Shown: piece after piece, positions 22,241 to 34,839 of the stretch
Layout: every line of letters begins with the position of its first letter
How positions within the stretch are numbered: the first letter of the stretch is position 1
DNA from: Paralvinella palmiformis
Lineage: Eukaryota > Annelida > Polychaeta > Terebellida > Alvinellidae
Direction of reading: 5' to 3'
NCBI GenBank assembly: GCA_025642065.1
Contig: JAODUP010000056.1
Coordinates: 294,001-358,000 of the forward strand
Length of the DNA: 64,000 nt
Translations under genes and position numbers: made by a program
The notes under the pieces: model-generated
Databases searched by the model: none
What the model was told of the DNA's origin: nothing
What the model saw: only the letters and a program-made list of their open reading frames with translations

Positions 22241-25200
22241 GTAAACTGTAGACGTATTTCCTAGTCACGGCTGTTTTCTTTGCCTTTTGACAAAATGCTA
22301 AAGATTATGGGGGGGGGGACACATGCACGTACACTCGCGGACACATACGCACATATGTGCACGCGCACAACAAAGATAGATAAGAAGGTAGATGGTTAAT
22401 AAAACCTTCCATGTAGGTGACCCGAGTCTTTCCTTTAAATTCATAATTCGAAATATTTTTGAAAGTTTCCTATACGTCGAACACCTCTTTATTCGACTCA
22501 ATATTCGATTATTTCACTCAAGTAGCGGCCATTATGTCTGTCAGTCGATTAATTTATTGTTTATAGATGACAAGAGATTGCCAAACAATAATCTATTAGC
22601 TTCAGACTTAAACCATTCTGTTGTGACATAATGACTACCTGTATATTCACTATAGATATCCAATGCACGTGTAAAAAGGAACAAAATCATCTGTCCGTGA
22701 AACCTCTTCCTGCTTTATTAGACCACCCGCTTCAAAACGATTAAAAAGTGGGCCCCTCAGTGCTGTTATGTGTACTCGTTGTAACCATCTGATCGGGTTT
22801 TCCAAGGACCTTCTATATAAACAGATTCTCTGATAAGGTCACGAGGTTGATATAATCTATTGATGGTACTGACAATTTAAAAAAAGAACGTCCAAAAACG
22901 TCTAAAATGCCTAGAAATAACCATCTACAATATTAACAATGGGAATGGTTATTTGCACAAAGAAGCACCAACTGACTCGGTGACTAACTCACTGACTAAA
23001 TGAGTAACTTACTCAGCCAATCAAAAGACTGGCCCAGTTGCTGACCGAGTGACCGTGTAACTTACTGGATCAAACAACTCGCTAATTGCTGACCGTCTAC
23101 TTGCCCTTTGGTTACCTTTCCGTAGAAAGAGAAAAGGCAGAAATGGAAATAGTCAAGAAATCGACAACCGCCGCCGAGGTGAAAAAGGTGGAGAATGTCC
23201 AGTCTGTTTATGACGGAGGTGAGCTGAGACACCTGGACATGAAGCAACAGAACACCATACGACTAAAGCTAAAGGAGAGAGATGATCTGATAGCTATGTT
23301 GAAGATGGAAAACGAAAGGTTCTCATCTCAGTTAGAACGACTGAACTCGGAACATACCGAACTAAAGGCCAAGTGAGTATAATCTATTATTGTTGTTGTT
23401 GTTGTTGTTGCTACTATTGTTGCTGCTCTTGGTGTAGATGTTGGTGATAGCAAGACGACGTTAAAGACAAGGATTATATTAAATGTGACTGTAATATCCG
23501 CGATAGCACTAGTAAAGCCGCAGTAGTGGTAGTGCTGGCGGTGATAGTACAGTGTTAGTGCTATTAGTGATTGATGATCTTTTGTTATTGTGGTTGCTAT
23601 AAAAGTACTAGAACTGGCAATAATGTGATGGTAATATCAATTAATGAATTAAACAAAAATTGAATTAATAATGAATGAATGAATCTTAAATCAGAAAATC
23701 AACATGATACATTGACCAACTATAAATCTACACCTACTCTGATTAATTTTAAAATTAACGAATACATACACAATAATGACATAAAATGAACCCGCCATAG
23801 ACAAACTGAATGCAGATATCTAGCGCCGATGCTTGGTGAAGGTAAAGTTTATTGTACGTACAGCGATTCATTCAGAATGTCACATGAATATATTCCTATA
23901 GAAAATATGTAATAATTAATTGCTTTATGTCGTTAATCGTACAAAGAAACATATCCATTCGAATGAAAGCCTCGTTCTATTCTGCTACCTATGTATATTT
24001 CCGTAGACACAGCGCTCTTGACAAAGCGGTACAGGAAATGATAGCTCGCCTCAGTACGACATCTGGTGACAATGACCTGGACGCGGTACACCACATTACA
24101 GAAATGTTCATCGAAGATCGGGACAACCTTTCCAAAACAACTTCGGAAAAGGTGCATCTGAAGCGGAAATTGGAGGTGCTCCAGCGACAACACGACGCCA
24201 TGACCAAGGACTATGAGGAACTGCAGAAGAAGTTCGACACCTTGGAGACGCTGCACAAGAAAGAAAAAGAGGAATATACTACGCAGATTGATAAACTCCA
24301 AAAGAACCTGACGAGCGCCGAGACCAAGAGAAACCAACTCCAGAGACAGGTGGACGGTCTGCAGGGAATGTTTGGCGACAACATCAGATGTCTGGAGCAT
24401 GATCTGGCCAAAGCTACCCGCGAACTTCGAGAGAAAACCGTCGGCTACGATGAGGCAATCAAAGAGAGGAATGTTGTACGGAAGGAGATCAAGGAGGTAA
24501 AGGAGAGAATCCGGAAGCTGCTCTTCACGCTCGGTCTGACGAACGGTATCGGCAAGGTCGGTATGTCGTTGGAGCACGCCAGGAACATATCGTACGCCAT
24601 CCGGAGGAATCCGAAATCAAACAGACAGCGCGGTGGCCCCGAACTCGACGTATCGCTGAACACCGAGGAGATGGACACGCTGTCCGAAATCTTTGAGACT
24701 TCCAAGACGCTGATCAAGTCGTCGCCCCAAACGACCGACTCGCCGATCGAAGTCGCTAAAAACGGCGCCGGCCTCCACGTGCCGCAGAAAGATCAGCTCA
24801 TGGCACAAGACCACACCAGGAAGGTGGAGATCGGTATGTCGACGAACGTCCTCCATCCGGTTCCAGGCGCGGATCAGACTCCGTCTGAGTCGTACCACGG
24901 AAGTTCCACGTCGTCGACGGCGAGACAGATAATGCTGACCGGCAGAAGCAGCGTGCTAAAGGACACGGTCAATTTGGAAACATCGGTCAACCTGAAGCAG
25001 ATAAGAACCCTCCCCATAAGTGTCAGCGTTCAGTCACTGAACACCGACTGTACGTCGTTTTCTACCAATATAACCGAAGGAAAGAAAGGGACGTCGTCGG
25101 TCACGTGCCAGGACAAGGGAAGGACGTCTTCAGCCGACGAGAACGCATTCTCTCCGTCAATATCTGCTGCTGTATCTGGCGGAACGAGGGACGTACCAAA

Positions 25201-25390
25201 GACAGCGAAGTGTGTCAGCTGTGGCAAATCGTACATTGTCGTATCCAATTTCGAGGGTTCGTGTCTTCACCACAAGCCGGGCGCCAAGAAGGTGAACCAA
25301 GGTACCGCTCTAGAAGTATGGTCTTGTTGTATGAGTTACGATACCCTGAAGGGGTGTCAGATGACCAGACACCAAGCGGCTGATCATTAA
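21798..25390 (+). CDS. CARD / coiled-coil / CHORD-like zinc-binding adaptor protein
   Basis: Four coding exons: 21798-21944, 22068-22240, 23130-23372 (or 23126-23372), 24007-25390. This gives about 648 residues. Residues 1-100 form a CARD death fold, with the helices KMLKRFLTQKSVLDILRTQM, GLLSQMKDSGIMTEEEIQF, IRNELLQVLIRKQ and ESFKQFCSVLTT. Residues about 110-350 are a heptad-rich coiled coil; 350-585 are Ser/Thr-rich and probably disordered. The last 59 residues hold a Cys/His cluster (C-x2-C, C-x2-H, W-x-CC, GC-x4-H) like half a CHORD domain. CARD plus coiled coil is the plan of CARD9/CARD11-type signalling scaffolds, but those lack this C-terminus. Start: ataATGG context. The exon 2/3 junction is ambiguous: the strong donor at 22241 fits only the acceptor AG 23128-23129, while the stronger acceptor AG 23124-23125 needs a weak donor (gtcgac, 22210). 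Cytoplasmic innate-immune or apoptosis-type adaptor function is inferred. Confidence 0.85.
23130..24620 (+). other. Coiled-coil region (exon 3 and first half of exon 4)
   Basis: Heptads rich in Leu, Glu, Lys and Gln run almost without break, for example LKLKERDDLIAMLKMENERF, LKRKLEVLQRQHDAM and LDTLETLHKKEK-type segments, ending near RKLLFTLGLTNGIGK. One short break (STTSGDNDLD) lies about 20 residues into exon 4. This region would give a rod-like oligomerising segment. Exon 4 is noticeably more GC-rich than the surrounding DNA. Confidence 0.8.
25211..25387 (+). other. C-terminal CHORD-like Cys/His cluster
   Basis: The last 59 residues contain CVSCGKSY, then SCLHHKPG, then VWSCCM, then KGCQMTRH. 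The spacing (C-x2-C, C-x2-H-x-PG, W-x-CC, GC-x4-H) follows the CHORD pattern of C-x4-C, C-x2-HPG, WSCC and GC-x3-H, with a shorter first loop. In CHORDs these residues bind two zinc ions, and enough ligands are present here for that. The protein ends at the TAA 25388-25390, four residues after the last ligand His. Confidence 0.65.
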
Positions 25391-25538
25391 CTTGCTGATT
25401 ATAGGTTATATATTATTGTTGTTGTTGTTCTCTTTATACATCTGTACACAGGTATTTAATTCGATATTTTGTTGTTGACAACACAAATTTTAATTTTGTT
25501 TCGCTTATAACTGTTAAATAGAACTCTTGCATAGTATG

Positions 25539-25544
25539 AATAAA
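25539..25544 (+). terminator. Candidate poly(A) signal AATAAA
   Basis: It lies 149 nt after the CARD-protein stop codon. A G/T-rich stretch starts further downstream, around 25610-25640. Placement is plausible but unproven. Confidence 0.5.
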
Positions 25545-25618
25545 TCCACTCCAAGTGAGTTACATATGTAGCAGAATAGCTGAATGATATTCTTCAAATT
25601 ATAGGGCATGTTTACTTC

Positions 25619-25651
25619 TGTGTCTGTGTGTGTGTTGGTGTGTGTGTGTGT

Positions 25652-25718
<67 letters not shown>
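25619..25718. repeat. (GT)n microsatellite, about 100 bp
   Basis: TG dinucleotides with two small interruptions (ttgg and tctc) near the left end, then a long pure run. Confidence 0.95.
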
Positions 25719-26593
25719 GGTACTCACTAAGAATACCAAGAACTACCTACTTTTAGACAATAAATCTAAACACGTACATACCTATTCATTACTATGACGT
25801 TTAGATGATTCATCAACTTTTGAAACTTGTCCCATTCATGAAGTGATTTTAATCACATTTAGTTATATATTTTGTACTATATACCGCAGGTTTACTAAAC
25901 AATTATCTTCTGATAATTAATATCTCGGTTAATTTATAAACACCCGGTACACGTCAGACAACCTCGAGTTAAACCCGTACAGACTTGTGTGGCCTACATA
26001 GAGATTCGGTGGAACGAAAAACCGAAACTCATTGAATAAGATTATTACCGGAATCTAACTACATATAACGAGCCAAAATCTAACAGCTAATCCTCGCCAG
26101 TCAAACATGGTAGAAAATGGCGCTTATTTTCCTTAAATTTGGAAATAAAGATTCAACCCTACATACTTACCCTTTTTTTTCTTCAGAAAAACTATGCGAA
26201 ACAAGATATTTTAAAGGTGCCTTCGGTCGGACACATAACAACACCTATAGGACATATAGAATGTTACAGTACGGTACATCATGATGAGGTAAATCATGCG
26301 GTCATAACGTAGAAAACAAGTTGGATCTATCATTATCCATGTTTTTAAACACACCTGTAAAAATAGTGTAAGTTTAAAATCGGTTCTCGCTAGAATGAAG
26401 AGGCGTGTAATAATTCTTCCGTTTTACCAATTAACGGAAAATAACATTCGCATGCGAGGTAATTCCCTGCTAAGGTAAATAAACAGAACCAATAAGATTA
26501 TTGCTATATTACAGCGAAGACACTATTTGTCCAGCAACAAAAACACGTATTAGAATACTTATAAAATATGATGAAAGGTTATACATTATTGTG

Positions 26594-26717
26594 AATATGT
26601 CTATTTGTTCAGGAGTGAATAGGAAGGCAGCCTAGTCTACATTGGACCCTCAGTTTTCTGATAAATTTTATAAATGTTTGTAAATGGAAATTGTTAAATA
26701 AACTATCTATCTATCTA
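26594..26717 (+). mobile_element. Repeat family D with (ATCT)n tail, copy 1
   Basis: It shares 'tctatttgttcagg', 'gtgaataggaag', 'cagcctag' and 'atgtttgtaaatggaaattgtta' with 34634-34838, in the same order, and both copies end in CTAT units. A 3' end that terminates in a tetranucleotide run is typical of some LINEs and their SINEs. Confidence 0.65.
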
Positions 26718-27017
26718 AGCGTTATGGATAACACACTGTACTATAGATTTCCAGACTAGAGGGATAAATCTTATTGTTGGTTTGTATATAGTATATGTAA
26801 AAGGTTATTATTTCCTTTGGGAAGTCTGTCGATCATATAATCCAAGTGAGACTATGGCTCGCTCGCTCACTCATTCACTCACAAACCAATTCACTCACTC
26901 ACTCACAAACCAGTCCACCCACCTAGCCAGTGAAAAGAAAAGGGAATAGATGGCATATTTGGGAAAGAAAACGTTGCCAACTGTTTTACTATACCAACAT
27001 ATCACACCATTATACAG

Positions 27018-27062
27018 CTCACTCACTCACTCACTCACTCACTCACTCACTCACTCACTCAC
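27018..27062. repeat. (ACTC)n microsatellite
   Basis: About 11 consecutive CACT/ACTC units. Looser copies of the motif are found upstream at about 26853-26912. Confidence 0.9.
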
Positions 27063-28654
27063 ACCCCGTTCTATGGTTGACTACATATTTATGGCTGTCG
27101 CGTGCATTATCTCATTCCTGGAGGCTAAGTAATTTATATCAGTCCGATATCGAGCCAGTCTGGATCTTGTCAACCAGAGACTGTACATAGTTACATGGGA
27201 AATTCGAAGAAACGCTTGATATCATTTCGCACTGGAAACAATCCGCGATATGTCTGAGATTAGATTATTGTTTAATATGGTTATAATGAATCATGATTTT
27301 AGACTATGTTTCTGGGGGGAGGTCTTCAATTTTGAAATAATTTAATAGATTTTGCTTATAACTTCATGGTAAGGTTCTGGTTGGCTTAATCTTCACACCA
27401 TTCTTTTCATTGGTGATGGAGTGTATATTTTGACGTCGCTTCTGGTTGGTTACTTATTTGAGCACGTGACATTATCTGCACTATCAAGTAATTAAATTAT
27501 CAAATTAGTCATTAACATCGTGTTAATTGATATGCAACGGACGAGAAACACCATTTTACGTTATTTAATTAGATTTATCATCTTCGCATCAGATTATATT
27601 GAAATATAATTCCAAGAGTAATCGTGATCGATATTTGGAGATCTGATTAATCATACACCTCCACGAAAGAGATAGACAGAGAGAGAGGTGGTTAAATAAA
27701 GCGTTTTAAGAAATCGTTTATACACTTATCGCATTTAAAAGATCTGTTATCTTTATGATAATTAGCCTAATCATATACCTTTTCACAACGATAACTGTGG
27801 GAAATAACAGGGATTTTATTAATCAGTTATCTATAAAGATAGTCACAAACAGGTGTTTTTATTTATTTCTTACCAGATCGTCAGTTCGTCCAGGTACATA
27901 CAGATTGTCTAAACGATGTAATTTCGCGTCATAATTATTGGAAGCAGAATACAGATAAAGTTTCCTTATAGCGGAGAGAATCTCAGCGGAAATGCTGGCC
28001 TTATCTCTCTCTCTCTCTCTCTAAATGGTAACACGCTTATTACAGACAGAAATTATACTAGTAACTAAATGGAGCCTCGGGCTGTCTGTCTGTCTGCTTA
28101 AACACACCAACACTCTCGGCCTTCTTTAGCAATTCTTTAGACTAGTTGGTGCCCTAGCGGGCGCTTTTTGGTCGGCCATCCCCCTCACACAAACAAACAC
28201 ACACTCACACACACACACAACGGCCAGTCTTAACCTGTATAAATCTATCAAACCAACACACACACAGACACACTAACATTGACAGACCAGGCCTCCAGAC
28301 AGATAGCGCTAGGCTATACTAACGGCCTCTCTGGTGTAAAGGATCATCATCATCTTAGGGGCGGATCACAGGCATCTAAACACACACACACACACACACA
28401 TAGACTCGCTTCGTTCTGGATCGCTTTCCGGAACGTCCCACTGGGTCTCAATAGCCGCAAACCTAGCAGACGCACCTGGATTCTAAGCATCAAGCGCTGC
28501 TTTATTATCCCTCGAGTACGCCTCGGATACGGCCGTCTTTTCACCCTATACACCGGTTGCCATCTTGTTATTTTGAAGTGAGTGAGTGAGTGGGATCTTG
28601 ACGAATATTACCATCGGTGTATCGTATCTTGGACGGAGGAGTGGCTGATGTTGG

Positions 28655-28876
28655 ATGACGATGACTAGGTGTTACTATTGTATCAGAATGTGGCTATTGT
28701 CTATCGTACTCTCCATCGGCTTGGCTAGTGTTGGAGCCATACCCAGAGATGTACTCTATCCCAAAGGAACCGACCATGGAGACAGCAGACTACCCGTGGA
28801 AGACGACGCCTCATCCTCCGAGATCCACCTACAAGTGCCAATCGCCTTCTACGACGAGTCATTCAACAGCATTTAC
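28655..28876 (+). other. NID: Nidogen exon 1: signal peptide and NIDO start
   Basis: It encodes a hydrophobic leader ([17 protein letters not shown]), then a mature N-terminus [10 protein letters not shown], an acidic stretch and [12 protein letters not shown], which joins in phase 0 to [10 protein letters not shown] in exon 2. That junction sits inside the NIDO domain, as expected. Upstream ATGs at 28655 and 28661 would add up to 11 residues. Confidence 0.85.
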
Positions 28877-31144
28877 GTAAGCAAACAACGTTTAAATACC
28901 ATCATAACATGTGCACTCGTAAATAATCATCAATCATCGGGCGGGAGGGGGGTGGATTGGCCGCAGTAGTAATATGGGTAGAATAGATAAAGGCTGGGTG
29001 GTGGAACGGGAGGGGATAATTATAATATATGCCTCGGGGGGGATCCCCCCCCCCAAGCGTCTCTGATCATGCATGGTAACGCTATCACATTATTTATCTA
29101 TTTTAGAAAAAGGTTCTAGTTGTTAGGAGAAGCGATACCTTGAGTTCTCGGGGAGGGGGGGGGGTGTTGGTCGTTCACACTTTGTACACATTTTTATTGT
29201 CCAGCAAAAGCAACATGAGATTTGACCTGTGTTTAATTTCTTACTTTTAAATGAACTGGACGGTTGATGCTTGCTGAATAAGACAACGTACTTAATACGT
29301 GTAAGGTATACAAGTATACGAGTCGGAGTGCACAGTTCTAGGTTTTAATTAGGAAAGGGTTTCGTGGGTTAAGAAGCTCTATCTGAGTGAGCAATATTTA
29401 AATCAGTAGGAAATAAGGATTCACCTAAGTCGGTCTATAGATCTACCTAATGTTCACGCAAGTGTAGGATATTTAGTTAGTCCACACCTTTTAGGAAAGA
29501 ATGTTACGAAGGTTATAATCAGCACCATCAATATTCTTCATAAAGATGCCGGGTCTGGTTGTCGGTTGTCAATCTAGATTAACAACGACACGGCCCGCAC
29601 AAAGTCTGACACCATGTCATGTGACATCTGCTTTCAGATATAAAAAAGGCACGAAGCTAACTTCATGTTCGAAAAAGCAGCCCGTACCCAAAAAATGACG
29701 TTCACTTGGTGGCGAAGCCAGGCTTCTTTGTGTATTAAAAAAATATTAACAAAGAAAAAAAGAAATTTAAGTAGATGTTAGTCACAGTTATATCGAAGGC
29801 AGGGAACAGATGGTTTTTGCCACACTTCGAAGTTGCACTAATTTAGCGCTAAACTGGAATCTTGACGTGCCAATATGGCTACCAGATCTGGCAAAGCCGA
29901 CATGGGGGTGGCGTTGGTGGGAATTAGATCACTGAGTGGTGATGATCCAGCTTGATGATGTGAGCTTTCAACAAGAATTCCTGATCCTTTCGTAGTGCCA
30001 TCCTGACAAGATAACGCGAATCCTTTCTGTGACAGCGCCATCTGGTGGGCACATGACGCATCACTGGCACTTGTGCATATTATCACTCATATTGAGTGTG
30101 GTACGGGGGGGGGGGTGCGTGATGATTTTGGCGTGGTATTGTTAGCGGTTGATAAACAGTTGAGTGTTTAGTTTACTATAAATCACCTTCTGTTTGTTCA
30201 TGTCATATGGCTGTTTCTAATTAAACGTCATTGTAACGTGGCAATCTATTATTTTTATATACCACATTTGGTATGTTGTCCTTTTCTTAAAGGGATTTGA
30301 TACAAAGGCGCTTTACAATATCACTGTTTATATATATTATAGTCACCATAGTTACTGCTGTATTTTACGTCTACAAGTTTACAGGAGACGTAAAATACAG
30401 TAGTAACTATGACTATGACAATATATTTTAATAATATTCAATTTACTGTTGTTTAATGTAAGAAGTGTGTGTGTGTGTGTGTGTGCTGTAAATGTCGATT
30501 TTTAAACTGTATATAACAACAACAAAAACTCAATTTAATAAAATTAGGCAAATAAGTGAGTTATTGAATCAGTATAGTATATCGATTATAATATAATAGC
30601 ACTTCTTTTAGTCGTATTTTACGACTTTCAGCAAGACATAGCCAATAACCGGCAGTTGGTGTGGGGGGTGAGGTGGGTGGGGGTGGACGATGTTAAGGAT
30701 GAGAGAACTATTATCCGATGACGCAAACCGTCATATATCCAACATTGAGAGGTAAATGGTAGCATAAAGATCCATAATAGTTAGTATTATGCGTACTACT
30801 GCCAATGCTACTGGTAGTGGTTGTAGCTCGATATCTAATGCTACTCTTACATCTACTACCGGTACACTTACGACGACTACTACTATTGTTGCTGCTGATG
30901 CTGTTCTTACTACTGCTGCTGGTGGTGATGATGATGATAATAATAATAATAATAGTCATACCTTGAATGCTAATTATCATCAGTCATATATAAAAATGAG
31001 ACGACGAATGATAAGTTTATGGTTTAAATATCTAACCTGTGATATATCTTTAGAGATAACACTTCGTAATGAATGCGCAGAGCATATATCAAACCACGAA
31101 CAACGCTCTTCAGACCTTATTGTGGGCGAAGAGGGCAATACAAA

Positions 31145-31185
<41 letters not shown>

Positions 31186-33188
31186 TTATATCAATATTCG
31201 ATCCCAACCTACATGTATAATCACGTCAGTTGTTCATTTTAATAGAAACTAAAATAACGTGTTTGGTAGTAATAATAAAACTTCATGTCTTGGTTAGGTT
31301 CATGTGAAGGTAGCCTTCTTAGCTCAACAAGAATAAATAAACAATGAAGGAATAGAATATCATGGCGAATATGATTGTTTTTCATTATCAACTTGTTTAA
31401 TCAATTCTGGTGCAAACTTTACACAGAATATCTTGCTCAACGTACCCGCCACAGTCCCTATAAAACACAACTTTTTTAACATTGTTTAAAATATATAATC
31501 GCATAATGTTTTATGGCAGACTCATTTACAGCGATGATGAAATTATAACTTCAAAATCGCAGCTCGACTCCTCAACACGGGAACAAACGTCAATAAATTC
31601 TACAAATCGAACACGACTTGTTTTGAATGGGAGCCTTTATCGTTTTCAGTCGACATCACTCACTTCACCTCAGAGGTCAGTTCTAATCGGTTCTCGAGTT
31701 TGTCCATTTATCAATAGATTATTGTTGTTGTCTGATCAGGTTATGATGGTACACCGTCAGTGTATAGCTCATTGCAGGAGACTTTAACGTGAAGGTTTCC
31801 ACAACACATGCATGTCATATAGTTGTTATCTGTAAAGTGGATTGACAAACATCTCGGTTCTGGCCTTTATATATTTTGCTTACTGGAGAACCAGCCCCTT
31901 GTAGCGCAGTCGGTAACGCACTACACAGCGAATCTCCAGGTCTAGGTTCGAATCCCAGTGGTAACTGTTCCTGTGGGATGTTTCAACTCATTTCCCAATG
32001 GAGTCGCGCTTCGGTCTCATGTTTCAGATGTGAGCCAGCCGAGGTAAACAAATTATTAATTCTTCTAGACATTGACGATACGTTGCATATCAGAGTGGAT
32101 TTGTAGTAACAACAAAAGGGCGATATGTCGTGAAAATATGAGAGGCTATGAATGGGCGGATACTTCAACTTTGGCTAAACTGTTATTTTGCAATATATAA
32201 TTAATACGAAGTTGGCTGTGTTACCATATTTGCGTGAAATAAATAGTTCCTCGCTACATATTTTGAGCTGAATGTGCTACGTTCTAGCAAGATAGTTTAT
32301 TCGTTTTTTTTTTTTTAATTTTTAGTTACACAGACAGTTATGAGACATTAATTACCAGGAATATGAGTTTTTCAACTACCAAGTGTGAGAAATTAGCAAA
32401 AACTTGTAAACATCGTTCTGTGACCAGATTTCTTATTATTATCAATGATGTGAGACCGAGAGAGTTCTTGTTATCAGAGTGAACTAATTGTGTTAGTCTC
32501 TTCAAAACACTGATACTTTAGAGGCCGCTCGGCCCATAAGTATACCATGTGCAAAAAGTGGCTGTAAAACATCAATTAATATCATCATCAAAACACTGAT
32601 ATGTCCGCGCGCGCGCGTGTATGTAATGGCACATAATACATAAAAGACACATAAAAAAACTATTCTTCATGTATTGTACGAAGTCTGTTATGTGAAAAGA
32701 AAGAAACACCAAAATTCTCTGCTGTTTAAAATATCAAAATAACAAAACAGTGTCATTGATGACCGTTCATAAAGCGTATATATGAAGAACTGAACAACGT
32801 TTCAAAGTACACCTCGGTTTTGATTCAGTGCACTAATCTTAGCTTACAAGCAGGCGTCATACTAGCTGTGAATGTTGTCTATGGATTTGCCTTAAGCTAT
32901 CGCATTTATGTTATCCAGATAATCATTATCTAGATTATACTGACCAGGTGTGTGAGATTAGTGCCTTTCTGACACCGTGTAACAGGTGATGAGTCACTGG
33001 ACACATTAAATGTAATATATTATCCACTATTTTAGCTAATATTCTACTGTGTATAGCTGTTCTTGGCGAGTTTACAATATTAATTACCTGAATTTTTATC
33101 AAATAACCCTTACGTGTTTCGCAGATGTAATTAGTGCCACGTTTTGTATTCCACCCAGCAGGAGATGGAGTGGATGTATCGCCATCTT

Positions 33189-33230
<42 letters not shown>

Positions 33231-34775
33231 CTTTAGAACTAATTATATTAATGGCACTACGACACGACTATTTATGCCCGTGTTATTATTCATTTTAATT
33301 TATCTCTTAAGTAACAATTAGTGATTTTTCTTCTCCTGATTTCAACGTGCGTTCGCGCGTGTGTAAAACGAACATCAGCACAATGTTAATAATTGTATGT
33401 GGATATTTGTAGCCATTTGAAGTTTCAATTAAGTGTTTATGATATCATTATTATTATTTATTATTATTATTATTATTTTTATTGTATATACCTATTAACT
33501 GATTGCTGAAAAATGTTCAGAAGAACAGGAATGTATATCATATATTATTTAGTATTAACTTCTTTTGATACATATACTATATGTATCTATAGAAGTTAAT
33601 ACTAAATAATATCTTTTCGCAATATGTTGGCCATCCTCGAATAAAACACTTCACAGCATAACCTTTTGTGTTAACTTCGATTTGGAGTCTAATTAATCCA
33701 GAATGTTGTTTGTCTATTATTTTAAGCTTGAGAGGAGCTCCACCAATTGACTTCGAAAGATTTTGGTACTCTCTCTTTCTTTCTCTCAGGAGCAAAAAGC
33801 TCTTAGATTTTGATAAAACATGCCGAATGTGCGTAAGATCAGTAGAAATCATCATCAGAAATAGCAATAAAATGTATTTAAATTGACTAGATGGTACTTC
33901 ATTACCCCATTAATTAACAAGTGTTGCGTGTTTTTTTTTGGTGAAGTTTGGAGTTGGAGAAACGTTAAAGTCATTCTAATCTATATAAAATCGGATAAAT
34001 ACGGGGTTTTGTCAGATTAGACAAATAGTACTTGTTTAAAACCACATGTGGATAACTGAAAGTGGCCAAATATAAACCCGAATTTGTTGACAGGAGGCTA
34101 TAATAAGGGTTATCTCATGCTCTACATCTTTTGAACGAAATAATTTAATAAATGGTGAGGGTTTGGTGGGACGTAAATCAGGTATCTAGCAAGGTAGTTT
34201 AAAGGTGAAAGTGAGATGTTATTATTACGTTTCAATCATACCATAACTGTCAAATCATTTGGTTCTGGAGTATAATCCCATGTATATTGTATGGTACAGT
34301 AATGTATGAGCTGGGTTGAACCTTGATGAAGTACGCCACTTGTACATTTGTTTCAAGCTATACCTGCTGATTTCTGTTACAATACGTGCTAAATCTAGAG
34401 AGTGGTTTGTTAAATTCAAAAGACTCGTTAAACAATGTCTAAATTAAATATGTCCTGATTGTCACTGTGAATTATTGCTTATGGCTGAATCTAGTGTGTT
34501 GTTGTGCTGCCCTGTACTTTGATCAATCCACTTATTATCGTTATAAACATATGTAGTTCAGAATAATCCTTGGATACGTACCTCTTTACTGGCGAAAATA
34601 CAGACCAATCGCGTTCAGTAACATTTGTGTGGTTATATCTATTTGTTCAGGGGTGAATAGGAAGACAGCCTAGCCTATATTGGTCCCTCAATTTTTTGAT
34701 TAATTGTTACCTTTAAGAGATTTTATATCGTCTATGAGCAAAATGTTTGTAAATGGAAATTGTTATATAAATTAG

Positions 34776-34839
<64 letters not shown>

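Larger units (their letters stand above)
25391..28654. other. Spacer between the CARD gene and nidogen
   Basis: It begins with the probable 3' UTR of the CARD gene (AATAAA at 25539-25544). It then contains a long (GT)n tract (about 25619-25718), repeat family D (26594-26717), an (ACTC)n tract (27018-27062), a (CT)n tract (28003-28022) and (CA)n tracts (28196-28220, 28257-28266, 28379-28401). No gene is evident. The nidogen promoter should lie in the last kilobase, but I see no clear TATA box or initiator. Confidence 0.5.

Noticed and set aside
23933..24577. Minus-strand 214-codon open frame opposite the coiled-coil exon
   Set aside because: It is the mirror frame of a GC-richer coding exon, has no domain or splice context, and the + strand frame explains the sequence.
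31893..31967. Possible tRNA gene (A and B boxes present)
   Set aside because: No acceptor stem pairs and the same body follows other copies, so it is a SINE. The same holds for 3118, 19946 and 56085.
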